Part shown: positions 22,130-31,332 of the stretch, piece by piece
How the letters are laid out: each line of letters opens with the position of its first letter
Position numbering within the stretch: the first letter of the stretch is position 1
From: Staphylococcus nepalensis
GTDB lineage: Bacteria; Bacillota; Bacilli; Staphylococcales; Staphylococcaceae
NCBI RefSeq assembly: GCF_014635045.1
Contig: NZ_BMCF01000002.1
Span: 248,001-312,000 of the forward strand
DNA: 64,000 nucleotides
Direction of reading: 5' to 3'
The notes under the pieces: generated by a model
Databases searched by the model: none
The model's input: the letters and a program-made list of their open reading frames with translations, nothing else
Told to the model about the DNA's origin: nothing
Program-made: the position numbers and the translations under genes

Positions 22130-23479
22130 ATGTCAACAGTTGCATTTCATACATTAGGTTGTAAAGTGAATCACTATGAGACCGAAGCAATTTGGCAATT
22201 ATTTAAAGAAGCAGATTACGAACGTGTTGATTTTGAAACAAACGCTGATGTGTTTGTTATTAATACGTGTACTGTAACAAATACGGGTGATAAAAAAAGT
22301 AGACAAGTGATTAGACGGGCTATTAGACAAAACCCGGAAGCAGTAGTTTGCGTCACTGGTTGTTACGCACAAACATCTTCTGCAGAAATAATGGAAATTC
22401 CTGGTGTAGATGTGGTAGTTGGAACACAAGACCGAACAAAACTGATTGGGTATATTGAAGCATTTAAAAAAGAAAGACAACCGATTAACGGTGTAGGAAA
22501 CATCATGAAAAATCGTACATATGAAGAGCTAGAAGTACCTTATTTTACGGATAGAACACGAGCATCATTAAAAATACAGGAAGGCTGCAATAACTTCTGT
22601 ACATTTTGTATTATTCCATGGGCTCGTGGGTTAATGCGTTCAAGAGATCCGGAAAAAGTAATTGAACAAGCAATAAAGCTTGTTGATTCGGGTTACAAAG
22701 AAATTGTTTTAACTGGTATTCATACTGGTGGATACGGTCAAGATTTGAAAGATTATAATTTAGCCCAATTATTACGAGACTTAGAAACAGTAAACGGCTT
22801 AGAAAGAATTAGAATTTCATCAATTGAAGCTAGTCAGCTAACAGATGAAGTTATCAGTGTGATTGAACGATCAGAAAAGGTTGTTCGTCATCTTCATATA
22901 CCATTACAATCTGGTTCAGATTCTGTTTTAAAAAGAATGAGAAGAAAGTATACGATGGCGCATTTTTCAGAACGTTTAACGCGTTTACATGAAGCGTTAC
23001 CTGGATTAGCCGTTACAAGTGATGTTATTGTTGGTTTCCCAGGTGAAACTGAAGAAGAATTCCAAGAAACTTATGATTTTATCGTAGATCATCAATTTTC
23101 AGAATTACACGTCTTCCCTTATTCTTCAAGAATCGGCACGCCAGCTGCAAGAATGGATAACCAAGTAGATGAAAATATTAAAAACGAGCGTGTTCATCGT
23201 CTAATTAATTTAAGTGATCAGCTTGCTAAGGCTTATGCTTCTAAATTTAACCATGAAGTGCTCGAAGTGATACCAGAAGAAGCTGGTAGCACACCTGGGA
23301 CGTTGGTAGGCTTTGCAGATAATTATATGAAAGTCGAATTTGAAGGCGACGAATCATTGATTGGCGAACTAGTAAAAGTTAAGATTATTCAACCTGATTA
23401 TCCAATTAATAAAGGTGAGGTACTTAGAGTAGTGAGCCATGCAACTAATACTACTGAACATGTGGTAACAACATCATAA
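22130..23479 (+). CDS. mtaB: tRNA t6A37 methylthiotransferase MtaB
   Basis: Radical SAM methylthiotransferase that converts t6A37 to ms2t6A in tRNA. The N-terminal MTTase domain has cluster cysteines C11, C47 and C78; the radical SAM cysteines are C153, C157 and C160 in CNNFCTFC. A TRAM domain ends the protein. I use ATG 22130 (449 aa), with SD GGGGTGA at 22118-22124; the in-frame GTG at 22121 is part of that SD. Last gene of the hrcA operon run. A weak hairpin AAGCCA/TGGCTT follows at 23540-23557. Confidence 0.95.
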   Translation: MSTVAFHTLGCKVNHYETEAIWQLFKEADYERVDFETNADVFVINTCTVTNTGDKKSRQVIRRAIRQNPEAVVCVTGCYAQTSSAEIMEIPGVDVVVGTQDRTKLIGYIEAFKKERQPINGVGNIMKNRTYEELEVPYFTDRTRASLKIQEGCNNFCTFCIIPWARGLMRSRDPEKVIEQAIKLVDSGYKEIVLTGIHTGGYGQDLKDYNLAQLLRDLETVNGLERIRISSIEASQLTDEVISVIERSEKVVRHLHIPLQSGSDSVLKRMRRKYTMAHFSERLTRLHEALPGLAVTSDVIVGFPGETEEEFQETYDFIVDHQFSELHVFPYSSRIGTPAARMDNQVDENIKNERVHRLINLSDQLAKAYASKFNHEVLEVIPEEAGSTPGTLVGFADNYMKVEFEGDESLIGELVKVKIIQPDYPINKGEVLRVVSHATNTTEHVVTTS

Positions 23480-23928
23480 TGGATGAGTGACAGAGAGATA
23501 TTAAATATTTCTGAATTATTCCTGGATGAGAATGGACTTAAGCCAAGTGTGTGGCTTGTGTTTTGTCTAGTGTGTAAACGCTATTACTCTTTATGAGTAG
23601 GACTTTATAAGTTTGATATTAGCGCATATTTCCATGTCAATTAATCATTGCCTATGTCATATTTCTGATGGGACACGATTCTGTTTCACTCTCATTTCTA
23701 CCCTTGTGGCGTATTCATGTGTCTTACATCTAACATGTAAGTTTAATAGTATTTTGAAGTATAACTACTGCAAAAGCATGGATTTGCAGTAGTAGTGTAA
23801 AATGAATCAAGAAATTGGAATTTTAGTAATTGACCACATTAATCAGATATATTATACTAATAAATACATGGTAATTACCGTGTAATGATTATAAAGTTTC
23901 GTTGATATTTGGAGGGAGGGAAATACAC
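23480..23928 (+). promoter_or_regulatory. rpsU upstream region, promoter and unexplained hairpins
   Basis: This 449-base gap has no supported ORF. The rpsU promoter is TTGACC (23830-23835), 17 bases, TATACT (23853-23858). An imperfect 18-bp palindrome, ACATGGTAATTACCGTGT, lies at 23866-23883, just at or after the expected start of transcription. Further upstream is a perfect 11-bp stem ACTACTGCAAA (23764-23774) / TTTGCAGTAGT (23783-23793) with an 8-nt loop and no T tract on either strand. The first 250 bases could encode a small RNA, but I cannot show it. Confidence 0.55.
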
Positions 23929-24105
23929 ATGTCTAAAACAGTAGTCAAAAAGAACGAATCACTTGAAGATGCGTTACGTCGTTTCAAACGTACGGTTTCT
24001 AAAAGCGGTACAATTCAAGAAGTACGTAAACGTGAATTTTACGAAAAACCTAGCGTTAAACGTAAAAAGAAATCAGAAGCTGCACGTAAACGTAAATTCA
24101 AATAA
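23929..24105 (+). CDS. rpsU: 30S ribosomal protein S21
   Basis: Small, basic bS21 ribosomal protein of 58 residues beginning [19 protein letters not shown] and ending in a lysine/arginine-rich tail. ATG 23929 follows the very strong SD GGAGGGAGGG; the in-frame ATG upstream at 23902 precedes it and is not the start. Unlike B. subtilis, no yqeY gene follows; after a terminator comes nfeD-floA. Confidence 0.97.
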   Translation: MSKTVVKKNESLEDALRRFKRTVSKSGTIQEVRKREFYEKPSVKRKKKSEAARKRKFK

Positions 24106-24151
24106 TTAATTGTTTCGTTGACTCCCTCAACACCAACATTAATTATAAACC

Positions 24152-24197
24152 ATAATAGCCTTAGTTGTAGTTTTCAGCTAAGGCTATTATTTTTTTA
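24152..24197 (+). terminator. Terminator of rpsU
   Basis: ATAATAGCCTTAGTTG pairs with CAGCTAAGGCTATTAT (one G-U pair), followed by TTTTTTT. Confidence 0.92.
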
Positions 24198-24272
24198 TAT
24201 TGAAGCTATTTAAAAGCAATTTATTCTAAATTACAATAGAAATTAAACTCCAAACAATTTATTTATAATAAT

Positions 24273-24300
24273 TTGAATTTTATTGTGTAAACGCTATAAT
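24273..24300 (+). promoter_or_regulatory. Promoter of the nfeD-floA unit
   Basis: TTGAAT (24273-24278), 16 bases, TATAAT (24295-24300), about 46 bases upstream of the nfeD start. Confidence 0.55.
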
Positions 24301-24346
24301 CATATATTCATTTCATGTATAATTAAATGGAGAGCGAGGTGATAAA

Positions 24347-25060
24347 TTGATTCCTTCGATGAGTAGCATACATACAAACGTTTCATCCAAACTTGTTGAA
24401 AATGGAACTTGGGTAGACAGTATTTCTGATTTTATTGTTAGCCCAATAGGTGCTTTGATATTAACTTGTATTATCTTTTTAGGATTCTTGTACCAATTAT
24501 ACTCAAATAGGATAAATATTGTTGGTATTATATCCACATTAGCGTTATTCATTTTCTTTTTAGGATTCTTTATAAAAGGGGATGTCAATTTCTATTCCGT
24601 TGTACTATTTGGTATTGGTGTTATATTTGTAATCATAGAATTATTTGTAGTTGGTGCAATTATTGGAATTATAGGAATGGCACTAATTGTTTTTAGTATT
24701 ATTACTTTAGGCGACAATTTAGTTTATATGATTGCTAGCGTTGTCGTAGCTTTAATATTATCAATCATAGAATGGGTGATACTTGTGAAGTTTTTCAAAC
24801 GCAAAATTCCGTTTTTAGATAAAGTTGTATTGAAGGATTCTACAAATGCAGAAGCAGGTTATACATCACACGAAGATCGCTCTCATTTAGTTGGAGAAAT
24901 TGCAACAACATCAACGGATTTAAGACCAGCAGGAATAATTACTTACAACAATGAGCGTATTGATGCAGTTTCAGATGGTTCTTTTATATTGCGAAATAAA
25001 AAAGTGACTATTCTTGAAGTAGAAGGTACACGCGTGGTTGTTAGAGAAATCGAATCATAA
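24347..25060 (+). CDS. Short NfeD-family membrane protein
   Basis: NfeD protein of 237 residues with an N-terminal region followed by four to five hydrophobic segments (about 22-165) and a C-terminal OB-fold-like domain (about 175-235, containing GEIATTSTDLRPAGIITYNNERIDA). It lacks the N-terminal ClpP-like protease domain seen in long NfeD proteins such as B. subtilis YqeZ. NfeD proteins partner with flotillins in membrane microdomains, and floA follows by 12 bases. Start TTG 24347 has SD GAGGTGA 5 bases upstream. Confidence 0.88.
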   Translation: MIPSMSSIHTNVSSKLVENGTWVDSISDFIVSPIGALILTCIIFLGFLYQLYSNRINIVGIISTLALFIFFLGFFIKGDVNFYSVVLFGIGVIFVIIELFVVGAIIGIIGMALIVFSIITLGDNLVYMIASVVVALILSIIEWVILVKFFKRKIPFLDKVVLKDSTNAEAGYTSHEDRSHLVGEIATTSTDLRPAGIITYNNERIDAVSDGSFILRNKKVTILEVEGTRVVVREIES

Positions 25061-25072
25061 AGGAGAATTAGT

Positions 25073-26056
25073 ATGATCGGAGTATTAATTATAGCAGTTA
25101 TCGTCGTAATTGCATTATTATTATTATTTTCATTTGTACCAGTAGGATTGTGGATTTCAGCAATCGCTGCAGGTGTTAAAGTGGGAATTGGTACATTGGT
25201 GGGTATGAGACTACGTAGAGTTTCTCCTCGTAAAGTTATCGCCCCGTTAATCAAAGCGCATAAAGCAGGGTTGAACTTAACAACAAATCAACTTGAATCA
25301 CACTATTTAGCTGGTGGTAATGTTGATCGTGTAGTTGATGCGAATATCGCAGCTCAAAGGGCGGATATCAATTTACCATTCGAACGTGGCGCAGCTATTG
25401 ACTTAGCGGGCCGTGATGTTTTAGAAGCAGTTCAAATGTCCGTAAATCCAAAAGTGATTGAAACACCATTTATAGCTGGTGTTGCGATGAATGGTATTGA
25501 AGTTAAAGCAAAAGCAAGAATTACTGTGCGTGCTAATATTGCTAGATTAGTTGGTGGTGCTGGTGAAGAAACAATCATCGCACGTGTGGGTGAAGGTATT
25601 GTATCGACAATCGGTTCAAGCGAACATCATACACAAGTACTTGAAAATCCAGACAACATCTCTAAAACAGTTTTAAGTAAAGGACTAGATTCTGGTACAG
25701 CATTTGAAATTTTATCAATTGACATTGCAGACGTAGATATTAGCAAGAACATTGGTGCAGATTTACAAACTGAACAAGCGCTTGCTGATAAAAATATCGC
25801 ACAAGCTAAAGCAGAAGAACGTAGAGCAATGGCTGTTGCTCAAGAACAAGAAATGAAAGCGAAAGTTCAAGAAATGCGTTCTAAAGTTGTTGAAGCTGAA
25901 GCTGAAGTACCATTAGCTATGGCAGAAGCATTACGTTCAGGAAATCTTGGTGTCAAAGATTATTATAACCTTAAAAATGTAGAAGCAGACACTGGTATGA
26001 GAAACTCAATTAACCAACGAACTAAACAAGAAGATGATGAATCACCGGAACAATAA
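25073..26056 (+). CDS. floA: Flotillin-like protein FloA
   Basis: Scaffold of functional membrane microdomains in Firmicutes. An N-terminal hydrophobic hairpin (about 1-35) is followed by the PHB/SPFH domain and a helical Ala/Glu-rich region (about 235-290) that mediates oligomerisation ([20 protein letters not shown]). 327 residues, typical. SD AAGGAGAA precedes ATG 25073. Encoded between nfeD and an unknown membrane-anchored protein. Confidence 0.96.
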   Translation: MIGVLIIAVIVVIALLLLFSFVPVGLWISAIAAGVKVGIGTLVGMRLRRVSPRKVIAPLIKAHKAGLNLTTNQLESHYLAGGNVDRVVDANIAAQRADINLPFERGAAIDLAGRDVLEAVQMSVNPKVIETPFIAGVAMNGIEVKAKARITVRANIARLVGGAGEETIIARVGEGIVSTIGSSEHHTQVLENPDNISKTVLSKGLDSGTAFEILSIDIADVDISKNIGADLQTEQALADKNIAQAKAEERRAMAVAQEQEMKAKVQEMRSKVVEAEAEVPLAMAEALRSGNLGVKDYYNLKNVEADTGMRNSINQRTKQEDDESPEQ

Positions 26057-26070
26057 ATAGGGGTGATTAA

Positions 26071-26727
26071 ATGAATATAGGTATTATTATCTTTGTAGTA
26101 TCTGTCATTTTTACAATAATTGGTGCTATTAATGATGATAGTCATAAAAAGCGCAAAAACCAAAAGCCACCAATCAATAAGCAACCTAATCAATCTGAAG
26201 CTCAACCTAAGAAACGCGGTTTTCTTGAAGAAATCGGTAAAACTTTTTCAGATCTTGAAAAACAATTAAATGAAGGGCCATTTTCAGAAGAAAAACGTTC
26301 GCCACAACAAGACAAACCTGTTGAAACCCGTGCTGAGAAGATGGAAAATCAAACCACCCAACAAGATAGTCCATCGACACAGAACCATAGAGAAACTGAA
26401 GCAGATAAATTAAAACGTGAGCAAAAACAACAAGATGACAAAATTCAAAAAGAGCTTGAAGATGAGTTAATGGGTAGAATACAAAATGTGCGTAATGAAA
26501 TCGATCGTGAAACTGAAAATAAGATACAACGAACTGAGAAACAAGCACGTGCTATTATTTCTGATAAATATTTATCAGAAAGAACAAAACGTTACCGCTT
26601 AAAACAATTAATGAATGCCCATTCAGTTCAAAGTTCTGGCACGAATGCCCAGTATAGGTTTGCAGAAGATGAAGTGGTTAATGGTATCATTTGGTCTGAA
26701 GTATTGGAAAGACCTAAAAAACTATAG
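26071..26727 (+). CDS. Unknown membrane-anchored charged protein, floA operon
   Basis: I do not recognise a characterised family. The 218-residue protein has one N-terminal hydrophobic segment (about 2-20) without a signal-peptidase or lipobox motif, then a long highly charged, Gln/Lys/Glu-rich region (about 25-180) with predicted coiled-coil character, and a more ordered end (FAEDEVVNGIIWSEVLERPK). ATG 26071 has SD AGGGGTGA and starts 14 bases after floA, so it is almost certainly co-transcribed. A role with FloA, for example as a membrane adaptor, is inference from position and topology only. Confidence 0.85.
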   Translation: MNIGIIIFVVSVIFTIIGAINDDSHKKRKNQKPPINKQPNQSEAQPKKRGFLEEIGKTFSDLEKQLNEGPFSEEKRSPQQDKPVETRAEKMENQTTQQDSPSTQNHRETEADKLKREQKQQDDKIQKELEDELMGRIQNVRNEIDRETENKIQRTEKQARAIISDKYLSERTKRYRLKQLMNAHSVQSSGTNAQYRFAEDEVVNGIIWSEVLERPKKL

Positions 26728-26737
26728 TTTTTCGAAT

Positions 26738-26783
26738 AAACATCTTATAAAGTTAGAAATTTTGACTTTATAAGATGTTTTTA
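26738..26783 (+). terminator. Terminator of the nfeD-floA operon
   Basis: Perfect 16-bp stem AAACATCTTATAAAGT / ACTTTATAAGATGTTT with an 11-nt loop and a following T run. Confidence 0.9.
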
Positions 26784-27197
26784 CTTTTGCTTTGAATTTT
26801 GATTTGAAAATGAGTTGGTATCTTTATACTTGGGTCCATATTTTAGGAACCCTTAAAATGTGTAGTTGTTATCTAAATAAGGAATACATTTATATTCATT
26901 TAATGTCAAATCTAGTCCATTTCTCTAGGTGTGTTAAAATGAATGTTTATTTGAAAAATAGATTTATTTGTATGATTACAACCAAAATTTAACAATTACG
27001 ATTAATTTTTAATTCACTTTAAAATAATATATGAATATTTCATGCTATAATAGCAGTGAAGATGCGAAATGGTTTATTTACATGGTTACTTATCAAATAT
27101 TGTATAACTCATTTCTAGCATAATAATTAATTTTTGTAACTTAAAATCTAATAGGATAAAATAAAAGAAACGAATATATTTGTAAAGGAGTAACTAT
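26784..27197 (+). promoter_or_regulatory. phoH upstream region
   Basis: About 410 AT-rich bases without a supported gene. An extended -10, TGC-TATAAT, lies at 27043-27051, with no good -35 (AATAAT at the expected place), giving a predicted leader of about 140 nt before phoH. A 66-codon reading frame at 26792-26992 has no SD and no recognisable product. Confidence 0.45.
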
Positions 27198-28145
27198 ATG
27201 CCTGGAATTATTCAAATAGATGACATCAATGAAGCACAAGCACTCATCGGTAATAACGATGAAAATCTTAAATCAATAGAAGAAGGATTTGATGTCATAG
27301 TACATGCTCGAGGACAAGAAATAGCTGTAAGAGGTGAAAAAGTTGAGCATGTAGAACAAGCAGAATCAGTGCTTATCAATTTATTAAAAGTGATACAACA
27401 AGGTGTTACTATATCACTTAAAGATGTAGAAGCTGCTGTTAAAATGGCTAAAAACGGCACGGTTCAATACTTATTAGATTTATATGAAGATGAAATTACT
27501 AAAGATGCATTCGGCAAAATAATCCGTGCTAAAACAATGGGACAAAGATTATACGTCAATGCCATGTATCATAACGATTTAGTGTTTGGTGTTGGGCCTG
27601 CCGGTACAGGTAAAACTTTTTTAGCGGTGGTTTATGCAGCTAAACAATTACGAAAAGGCAATGTTAAACGTATCGTTTTAACGAGACCAGCAGTTGAAGC
27701 GGGTGAATCATTAGGCTTCTTACCCGGAGATTTAAAAGAAAAGGTTGATCCTTATTTACGCCCACTTTATGATGGTTTAAATACCGTCTTAGGTCGAGAG
27801 CAAACTGCTAGATTTATCGAACGCGGTATTATCGAAATAGCGCCACTAGCTTATATGAGAGGAAGAACACTGGATGATGCGTTTGTCATTTTAGATGAAG
27901 CACAAAATACAACGCATGCCCAAATGAAAATGTTCTTAACGAGATTAGGTTTCGGTTCGAAAATGGTAGTTACAGGTGATAAAACACAAATTGATTTACC
28001 CAAAGGCGTTAAAAGTGGTCTTAAAGAAGCGATTGCTAAACTTCAAAACGTTAAAGGTTTAAGTATTCATCATTTAGATCAAAGCGATGTTGTCCGTCAT
28101 CCACTTGTAAGTAAAATAATCGATCGTTATGAGGGAGAAGAGTAA
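27198..28145 (+). CDS. phoH: PhoH-family ATPase
   Basis: Cytosolic P-loop NTPase (PhoL type) conserved next to ybeY. An N-terminal nucleic-acid-binding-like domain (about 1-95) precedes the ATPase domain with Walker A GPAGTGKT (133-140) and Walker B ending DEAQ (233-236). Its cellular role is probably in RNA metabolism with YbeY (family inference). 315 residues. SD AAAGGAG is 8 bases before ATG 27198. First gene of phoH-ybeY-dgkA-cdd-era-recO. Confidence 0.95.
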   Translation: MPGIIQIDDINEAQALIGNNDENLKSIEEGFDVIVHARGQEIAVRGEKVEHVEQAESVLINLLKVIQQGVTISLKDVEAAVKMAKNGTVQYLLDLYEDEITKDAFGKIIRAKTMGQRLYVNAMYHNDLVFGVGPAGTGKTFLAVVYAAKQLRKGNVKRIVLTRPAVEAGESLGFLPGDLKEKVDPYLRPLYDGLNTVLGREQTARFIERGIIEIAPLAYMRGRTLDDAFVILDEAQNTTHAQMKMFLTRLGFGSKMVVTGDKTQIDLPKGVKSGLKEAIAKLQNVKGLSIHHLDQSDVVRHPLVSKIIDRYEGEE

Positions 28146-28607
28146 ATGTTTACAATAGATTTTAATGACCATACAGGATTAGTTGATAATAGTTGGTTCG
28201 AGCAAATTGATAAACTACTCACATTTGCAAAAGAACAAGAAGGCATAGATAGTGAAGCAGAGTTATCTGTAACTTTTGTAGATAAAGAAGAAATTCAACA
28301 AATGAATAAAATGTATCGTGATAAAGATAAAGTAACAGATGTGATTTCATTCGCATTAGAAGAAGAAGAACCTGAAATCATCGGCTTAGATATTCCACGT
28401 GTGTTGGGTGACATTATCATATGTACAGATGTCGCACGAGAACAAGCAGAGACATTCGGGCATTCTTTTGATAGAGAACTTGGTTTCCTTGCACTTCACG
28501 GATTTCTTCATTTATTAGGTTACGATCATATGACTGAAACTGATGAGAAGCAAATGTTCGGTCGTCAAGATGAAATCTTAAATGCATATGGTTTACCAAG
28601 AGAATAG
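28146..28607 (+). CDS. ybeY: rRNA maturation endoribonuclease YbeY
   Basis: Zinc-dependent RNase required for 16S rRNA 3' maturation. The signature [11 protein letters not shown] gives metal ligands H118, H122 and H128. 153 residues. The ATG directly abuts the phoH stop, with SD GAGGGAGAAG inside the phoH end, so translation is coupled. Confidence 0.97.
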   Translation: MFTIDFNDHTGLVDNSWFEQIDKLLTFAKEQEGIDSEAELSVTFVDKEEIQQMNKMYRDKDKVTDVISFALEEEEPEIIGLDIPRVLGDIIICTDVAREQAETFGHSFDRELGFLALHGFLHLLGYDHMTETDEKQMFGRQDEILNAYGLPRE

Positions 28608-28615
28608 AGGCAGTT

Positions 28616-28954
28616 ATGAAACGATTCAATTATGCTTTTCAAGGATTATTTGTACTCTTTAGTAAAGATAGTAAATTTTTAATCCATTCTATATTTGCGA
28701 TTATTGCAATTATATTAGGACTTATATTAGGTATAACCGCTATTGAATGGCTTTTGATTATTATTGCTATTGGTTTAGTGTTAGCATTTGAAGCAATGAA
28801 TACTGCAGTCGAATTTGTAGTAGATTTAATTACAAAGGATTATCATGAATTAGCCAAAAAAGCTAAAGATACAGCAGCTTCTAGTGTAGTACTTGCTTCG
28901 ATTGTAGCGTTAGCAATTGGGGTTATTGTTTTTTTACCATATTTAATAAAATAA
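28616..28954 (+). CDS. dgkA: Undecaprenol/diacylglycerol kinase
   Basis: Small integral membrane kinase (112 aa) with three transmembrane helices. The catalytic motif FEAMNTAVE is around 60-68 and the second acidic segment is VVDLITKDYHELAKKAKD. The Gram-positive members phosphorylate undecaprenol, recycling the peptidoglycan lipid carrier (family knowledge). It begins eight bases after ybeY, behind AGAGGC. Confidence 0.93.
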   Translation: MKRFNYAFQGLFVLFSKDSKFLIHSIFAIIAIILGLILGITAIEWLLIIIAIGLVLAFEAMNTAVEFVVDLITKDYHELAKKAKDTAASSVVLASIVALAIGVIVFLPYLIK

Positions 28955-29055
28955 GTAGTGCATTTTTTGCAATTTGTATATACTAAGATAGCATTAAATT
29001 TAAATGGTTTTAATAACTATTAAAAAAATTAATCTTTGAATAGGAGAGATGAACT

Positions 29056-29460
29056 ATGGCTTACCAACCTCATTATTATACTGAAGTAAGAAAAGCACAA
29101 AAGAATGCATATGCCCCATACAGTCAATTTAAAGTTGGCGCATATTTGATTACAAAAGACGGTAAAACATACCGCGGTGGGAATGTAGAGAACGCTGCCT
29201 ATCCTTTAGGTATTTGTGCAGAAAGATCAAGTCTTGTTGCGGCAATTGCAGATGGATATCGTCCTGGTGATTTTGAATCTATCACGGTAACAGTGGATGC
29301 TGATGAACCTTCTTCCCCTTGTGGTGCCTGCAGGCAAGTATTAAAGGAACTTTGTGATGACGATATGCCAGTTTATATGACGAATCATAAAGAGGATATG
29401 ATTCAATCAACAGTAAGTGATTTACTACCATTAGGATTTTCTGGAAAGGATTTAAATTAA
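29056..29460 (+). CDS. cdd: Cytidine deaminase
   Basis: Deaminates cytidine and deoxycytidine to uridine and deoxyuridine. The zinc site is C54-A-E56 (in GICAERSS) and PCGAC with C89 and C92, the tetrameric class with three cysteine ligands. 134 residues. ATG 29056 follows AGGAGAG. The era ATG overlaps its stop codon by one base (TAATG). Confidence 0.97.
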   Translation: MAYQPHYYTEVRKAQKNAYAPYSQFKVGAYLITKDGKTYRGGNVENAAYPLGICAERSSLVAAIADGYRPGDFESITVTVDADEPSSPCGACRQVLKELCDDDMPVYMTNHKEDMIQSTVSDLLPLGFSGKDLN

Positions 29461-30359
29461 TGACAGAACATAAATCAGGATTTGTAACAATAATAGGTAG
29501 ACCCAATGTAGGAAAGTCTACATTCGTCAATCGTGTTATCGGACATAAAATTGCAATCATGTCTGATAAAGCACAAACGACAAGAAATAAAATACAAGGT
29601 GTTATGACTCAAGAAGATGCGCAAATTATTTTCTTAGACACACCTGGCATACACAAACCGAAACATAAATTAGGCGATTATATGATGCGTGTTGCTACCA
29701 ATACACTATCAGAAATTGATGCCATTATGTTTATGGTCAACGTCAATGAAGATATTGGCCGTGGCGATGAATATATTATGGAAATGTTGAAGACAGTTAA
29801 AACCCCTGTGTTTTTAGTATTAAATAAAATTGATTTAGTACACCCAGATGAACTCATGCCTAAAATTGAGAAGTATAAAAAACATATGGATTTCACTGAA
29901 GTCGTGCCTATTTCAGCATTAGAAGGTCTCAATGTAGAACATTTTATTGACGTAATTAAATCTTATTTACCTGCTGGGCCTAAATACTATCCAGATGATC
30001 AGATATCTGATCATCCTGAACAATTTGTAGTAAGTGAGTTAATACGTGAGAAAATATTACATCTTACAAGTGAAGAAATTCCGCATGCTATCGGAGTAAA
30101 TGTTGACCGCATGATTAAAGAAGATGAAGATCGAGTAAGAATTGAAGCTACTATTTTTGTTGAACGTGACTCACAAAAAGGTATTGTCATAGGTAAAGGT
30201 GGCAAAAAACTTAAAGAAGTAGGTAAACGCGCACGTCAAGATATTGAAAGATTGCTAGGTTCAAAAGTTTATTTAGAACTGTGGGTAAAAGTTCAAAGAG
30301 ATTGGCGTAATAAAGTTAATTTTATTCGTCAAATGGGTTATTTAGAAGATCAAGATTAA
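29460..30359 (+). CDS. era: GTPase Era
   Basis: GTPase that checks 16S rRNA 3' end formation and 30S maturation. G1 is GRPNVGKST (13-21), G3 is DTPGIH and G4 is NKIDLV; the KH domain near the C-terminus carries [14 protein letters not shown]. 299 residues. It starts by overlap with cdd and precedes recO, the usual Firmicute arrangement. Confidence 0.98.
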   Translation: MTEHKSGFVTIIGRPNVGKSTFVNRVIGHKIAIMSDKAQTTRNKIQGVMTQEDAQIIFLDTPGIHKPKHKLGDYMMRVATNTLSEIDAIMFMVNVNEDIGRGDEYIMEMLKTVKTPVFLVLNKIDLVHPDELMPKIEKYKKHMDFTEVVPISALEGLNVEHFIDVIKSYLPAGPKYYPDDQISDHPEQFVVSELIREKILHLTSEEIPHAIGVNVDRMIKEDEDRVRIEATIFVERDSQKGIVIGKGGKKLKEVGKRARQDIERLLGSKVYLELWVKVQRDWRNKVNFIRQMGYLEDQD

Positions 30360-30380
30360 TTCGGGAGTCGGTGAGCTAAT

Positions 30381-31139
30381 GTGTTAATCAAACAAAAAGG
30401 TATCATTATAAAAACAGTTGATTATGGCGAATCCGATAAAATTATCACAATTTTAAATGAATACGGTGCAAAAGTCCCACTAATGGTACGTCGCGCAAAA
30501 AAAAGCAAGAGTGGTTTACAAGCTAATACACAATTATTTGTATTTGGCTTGTTTATTTATTCTAAATGGAAAGGTATGGGGACTTTAAGTTCTGTGGATG
30601 TTATTGAACAAAATTATCATCTACGCTTAGATATTTATGAAAGTAGCTATGCTAGTCTATGTGCTGAAACCATAGATCGTTCAATTGAAAATGATGAAAT
30701 ATCTCAATTTAGCTATAAACTACTACATTTTGTACTAGATAAAATTAAAGATGGTGTGTCTGCGCAATTGATGTCAGTTGTCGTACTTATCAAGTGTATG
30801 ACAACATTTGGATTTAATGCAGTTTTTAATCAATGTGTCATTACTGGAGATCGTGATCAATCTAAGTTGATTGGCTATAGCTTTAAATTTGATGGCGCGA
30901 TATCAAATCATGCAAAATATCAAGACACGAACGCTTTAATACTTTCTAATAAAACACTTTACTTATTAGATATTTTACAAAAATTACCTATAAGTAAAAT
31001 GAATGCATTGACAATTCATCACGATATTGTAGATGAGATGTCACAATTGATGATTATGTTATATAGTGAGTATGCTGGTATGTATTTTAAAAGTCAAAAG
31101 CTTATTAACCAATTGCGAAGATTAGATAACCCAAATTAA
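30381..31139 (+). CDS. recO: DNA repair protein RecO
   Basis: RecF-pathway mediator that anneals DNA and loads RecA with RecR. An N-terminal OB-fold ([19 protein letters not shown]) precedes a helical domain. One cysteine pair (LIKC and NQC) lies where other RecO proteins have a zinc site, but a full four-cysteine set is not visible. GTG 30381 is the chosen start, preceded by CGGGAGTCGGTGAG. 252 residues. Confidence 0.94.
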   Translation: MLIKQKGIIIKTVDYGESDKIITILNEYGAKVPLMVRRAKKSKSGLQANTQLFVFGLFIYSKWKGMGTLSSVDVIEQNYHLRLDIYESSYASLCAETIDRSIENDEISQFSYKLLHFVLDKIKDGVSAQLMSVVVLIKCMTTFGFNAVFNQCVITGDRDQSKLIGYSFKFDGAISNHAKYQDTNALILSNKTLYLLDILQKLPISKMNALTIHHDIVDEMSQLMIMLYSEYAGMYFKSQKLINQLRRLDNPN

Positions 31140-31147
31140 ATACAAAA

Positions 31148-31188
31148 ACAGGATAGAAAAAGCATTTTTTAAATGATTTCTATCCTGT
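31148..31188 (-). terminator. Hairpin, probably the glyS terminator
   Basis: ACAGGATAGAAA pairs with TTTCTATCCTGT. A T tract follows only on the minus strand, so it fits the end of glyS transcripts that pass the 31254-31286 hairpin. Confidence 0.6.
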
Positions 31189-31253
31189 ACTGACAACGCA
31201 AATACTATTAATGACTACGTAAGTTTGATTCATCCAGTCCTATGCCATATTTA

Positions 31254-31286
31254 AAGCCGAGACATTATGTATGTCTCGGCTTTTTT
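31254..31286 (+). terminator. Terminator after recO
   Basis: AAGCCGAGACA / TGTCTCGGCTT with loop TTATGTA, followed by a T tract on the plus strand. The core is shared with the terminator at 39587-39616. Confidence 0.85.
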
Positions 31287-31332
31287 GCTAATTAAACTAA
31301 AATGAGTGAATTAGCGTTTATATTGTAAAGCA

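Noticed and set aside
23764-23793. Hairpin upstream of rpsU considered as a terminator for mtaB
   Set aside because: No T tract on either strand and too far (about 285 bases) from the mtaB stop; left as an unexplained hairpin.
26792-26992. 66-codon ORF in the phoH upstream gap
   Set aside because: No SD, poor composition and no recognisable domain; consistent with a chance frame in AT-rich DNA.
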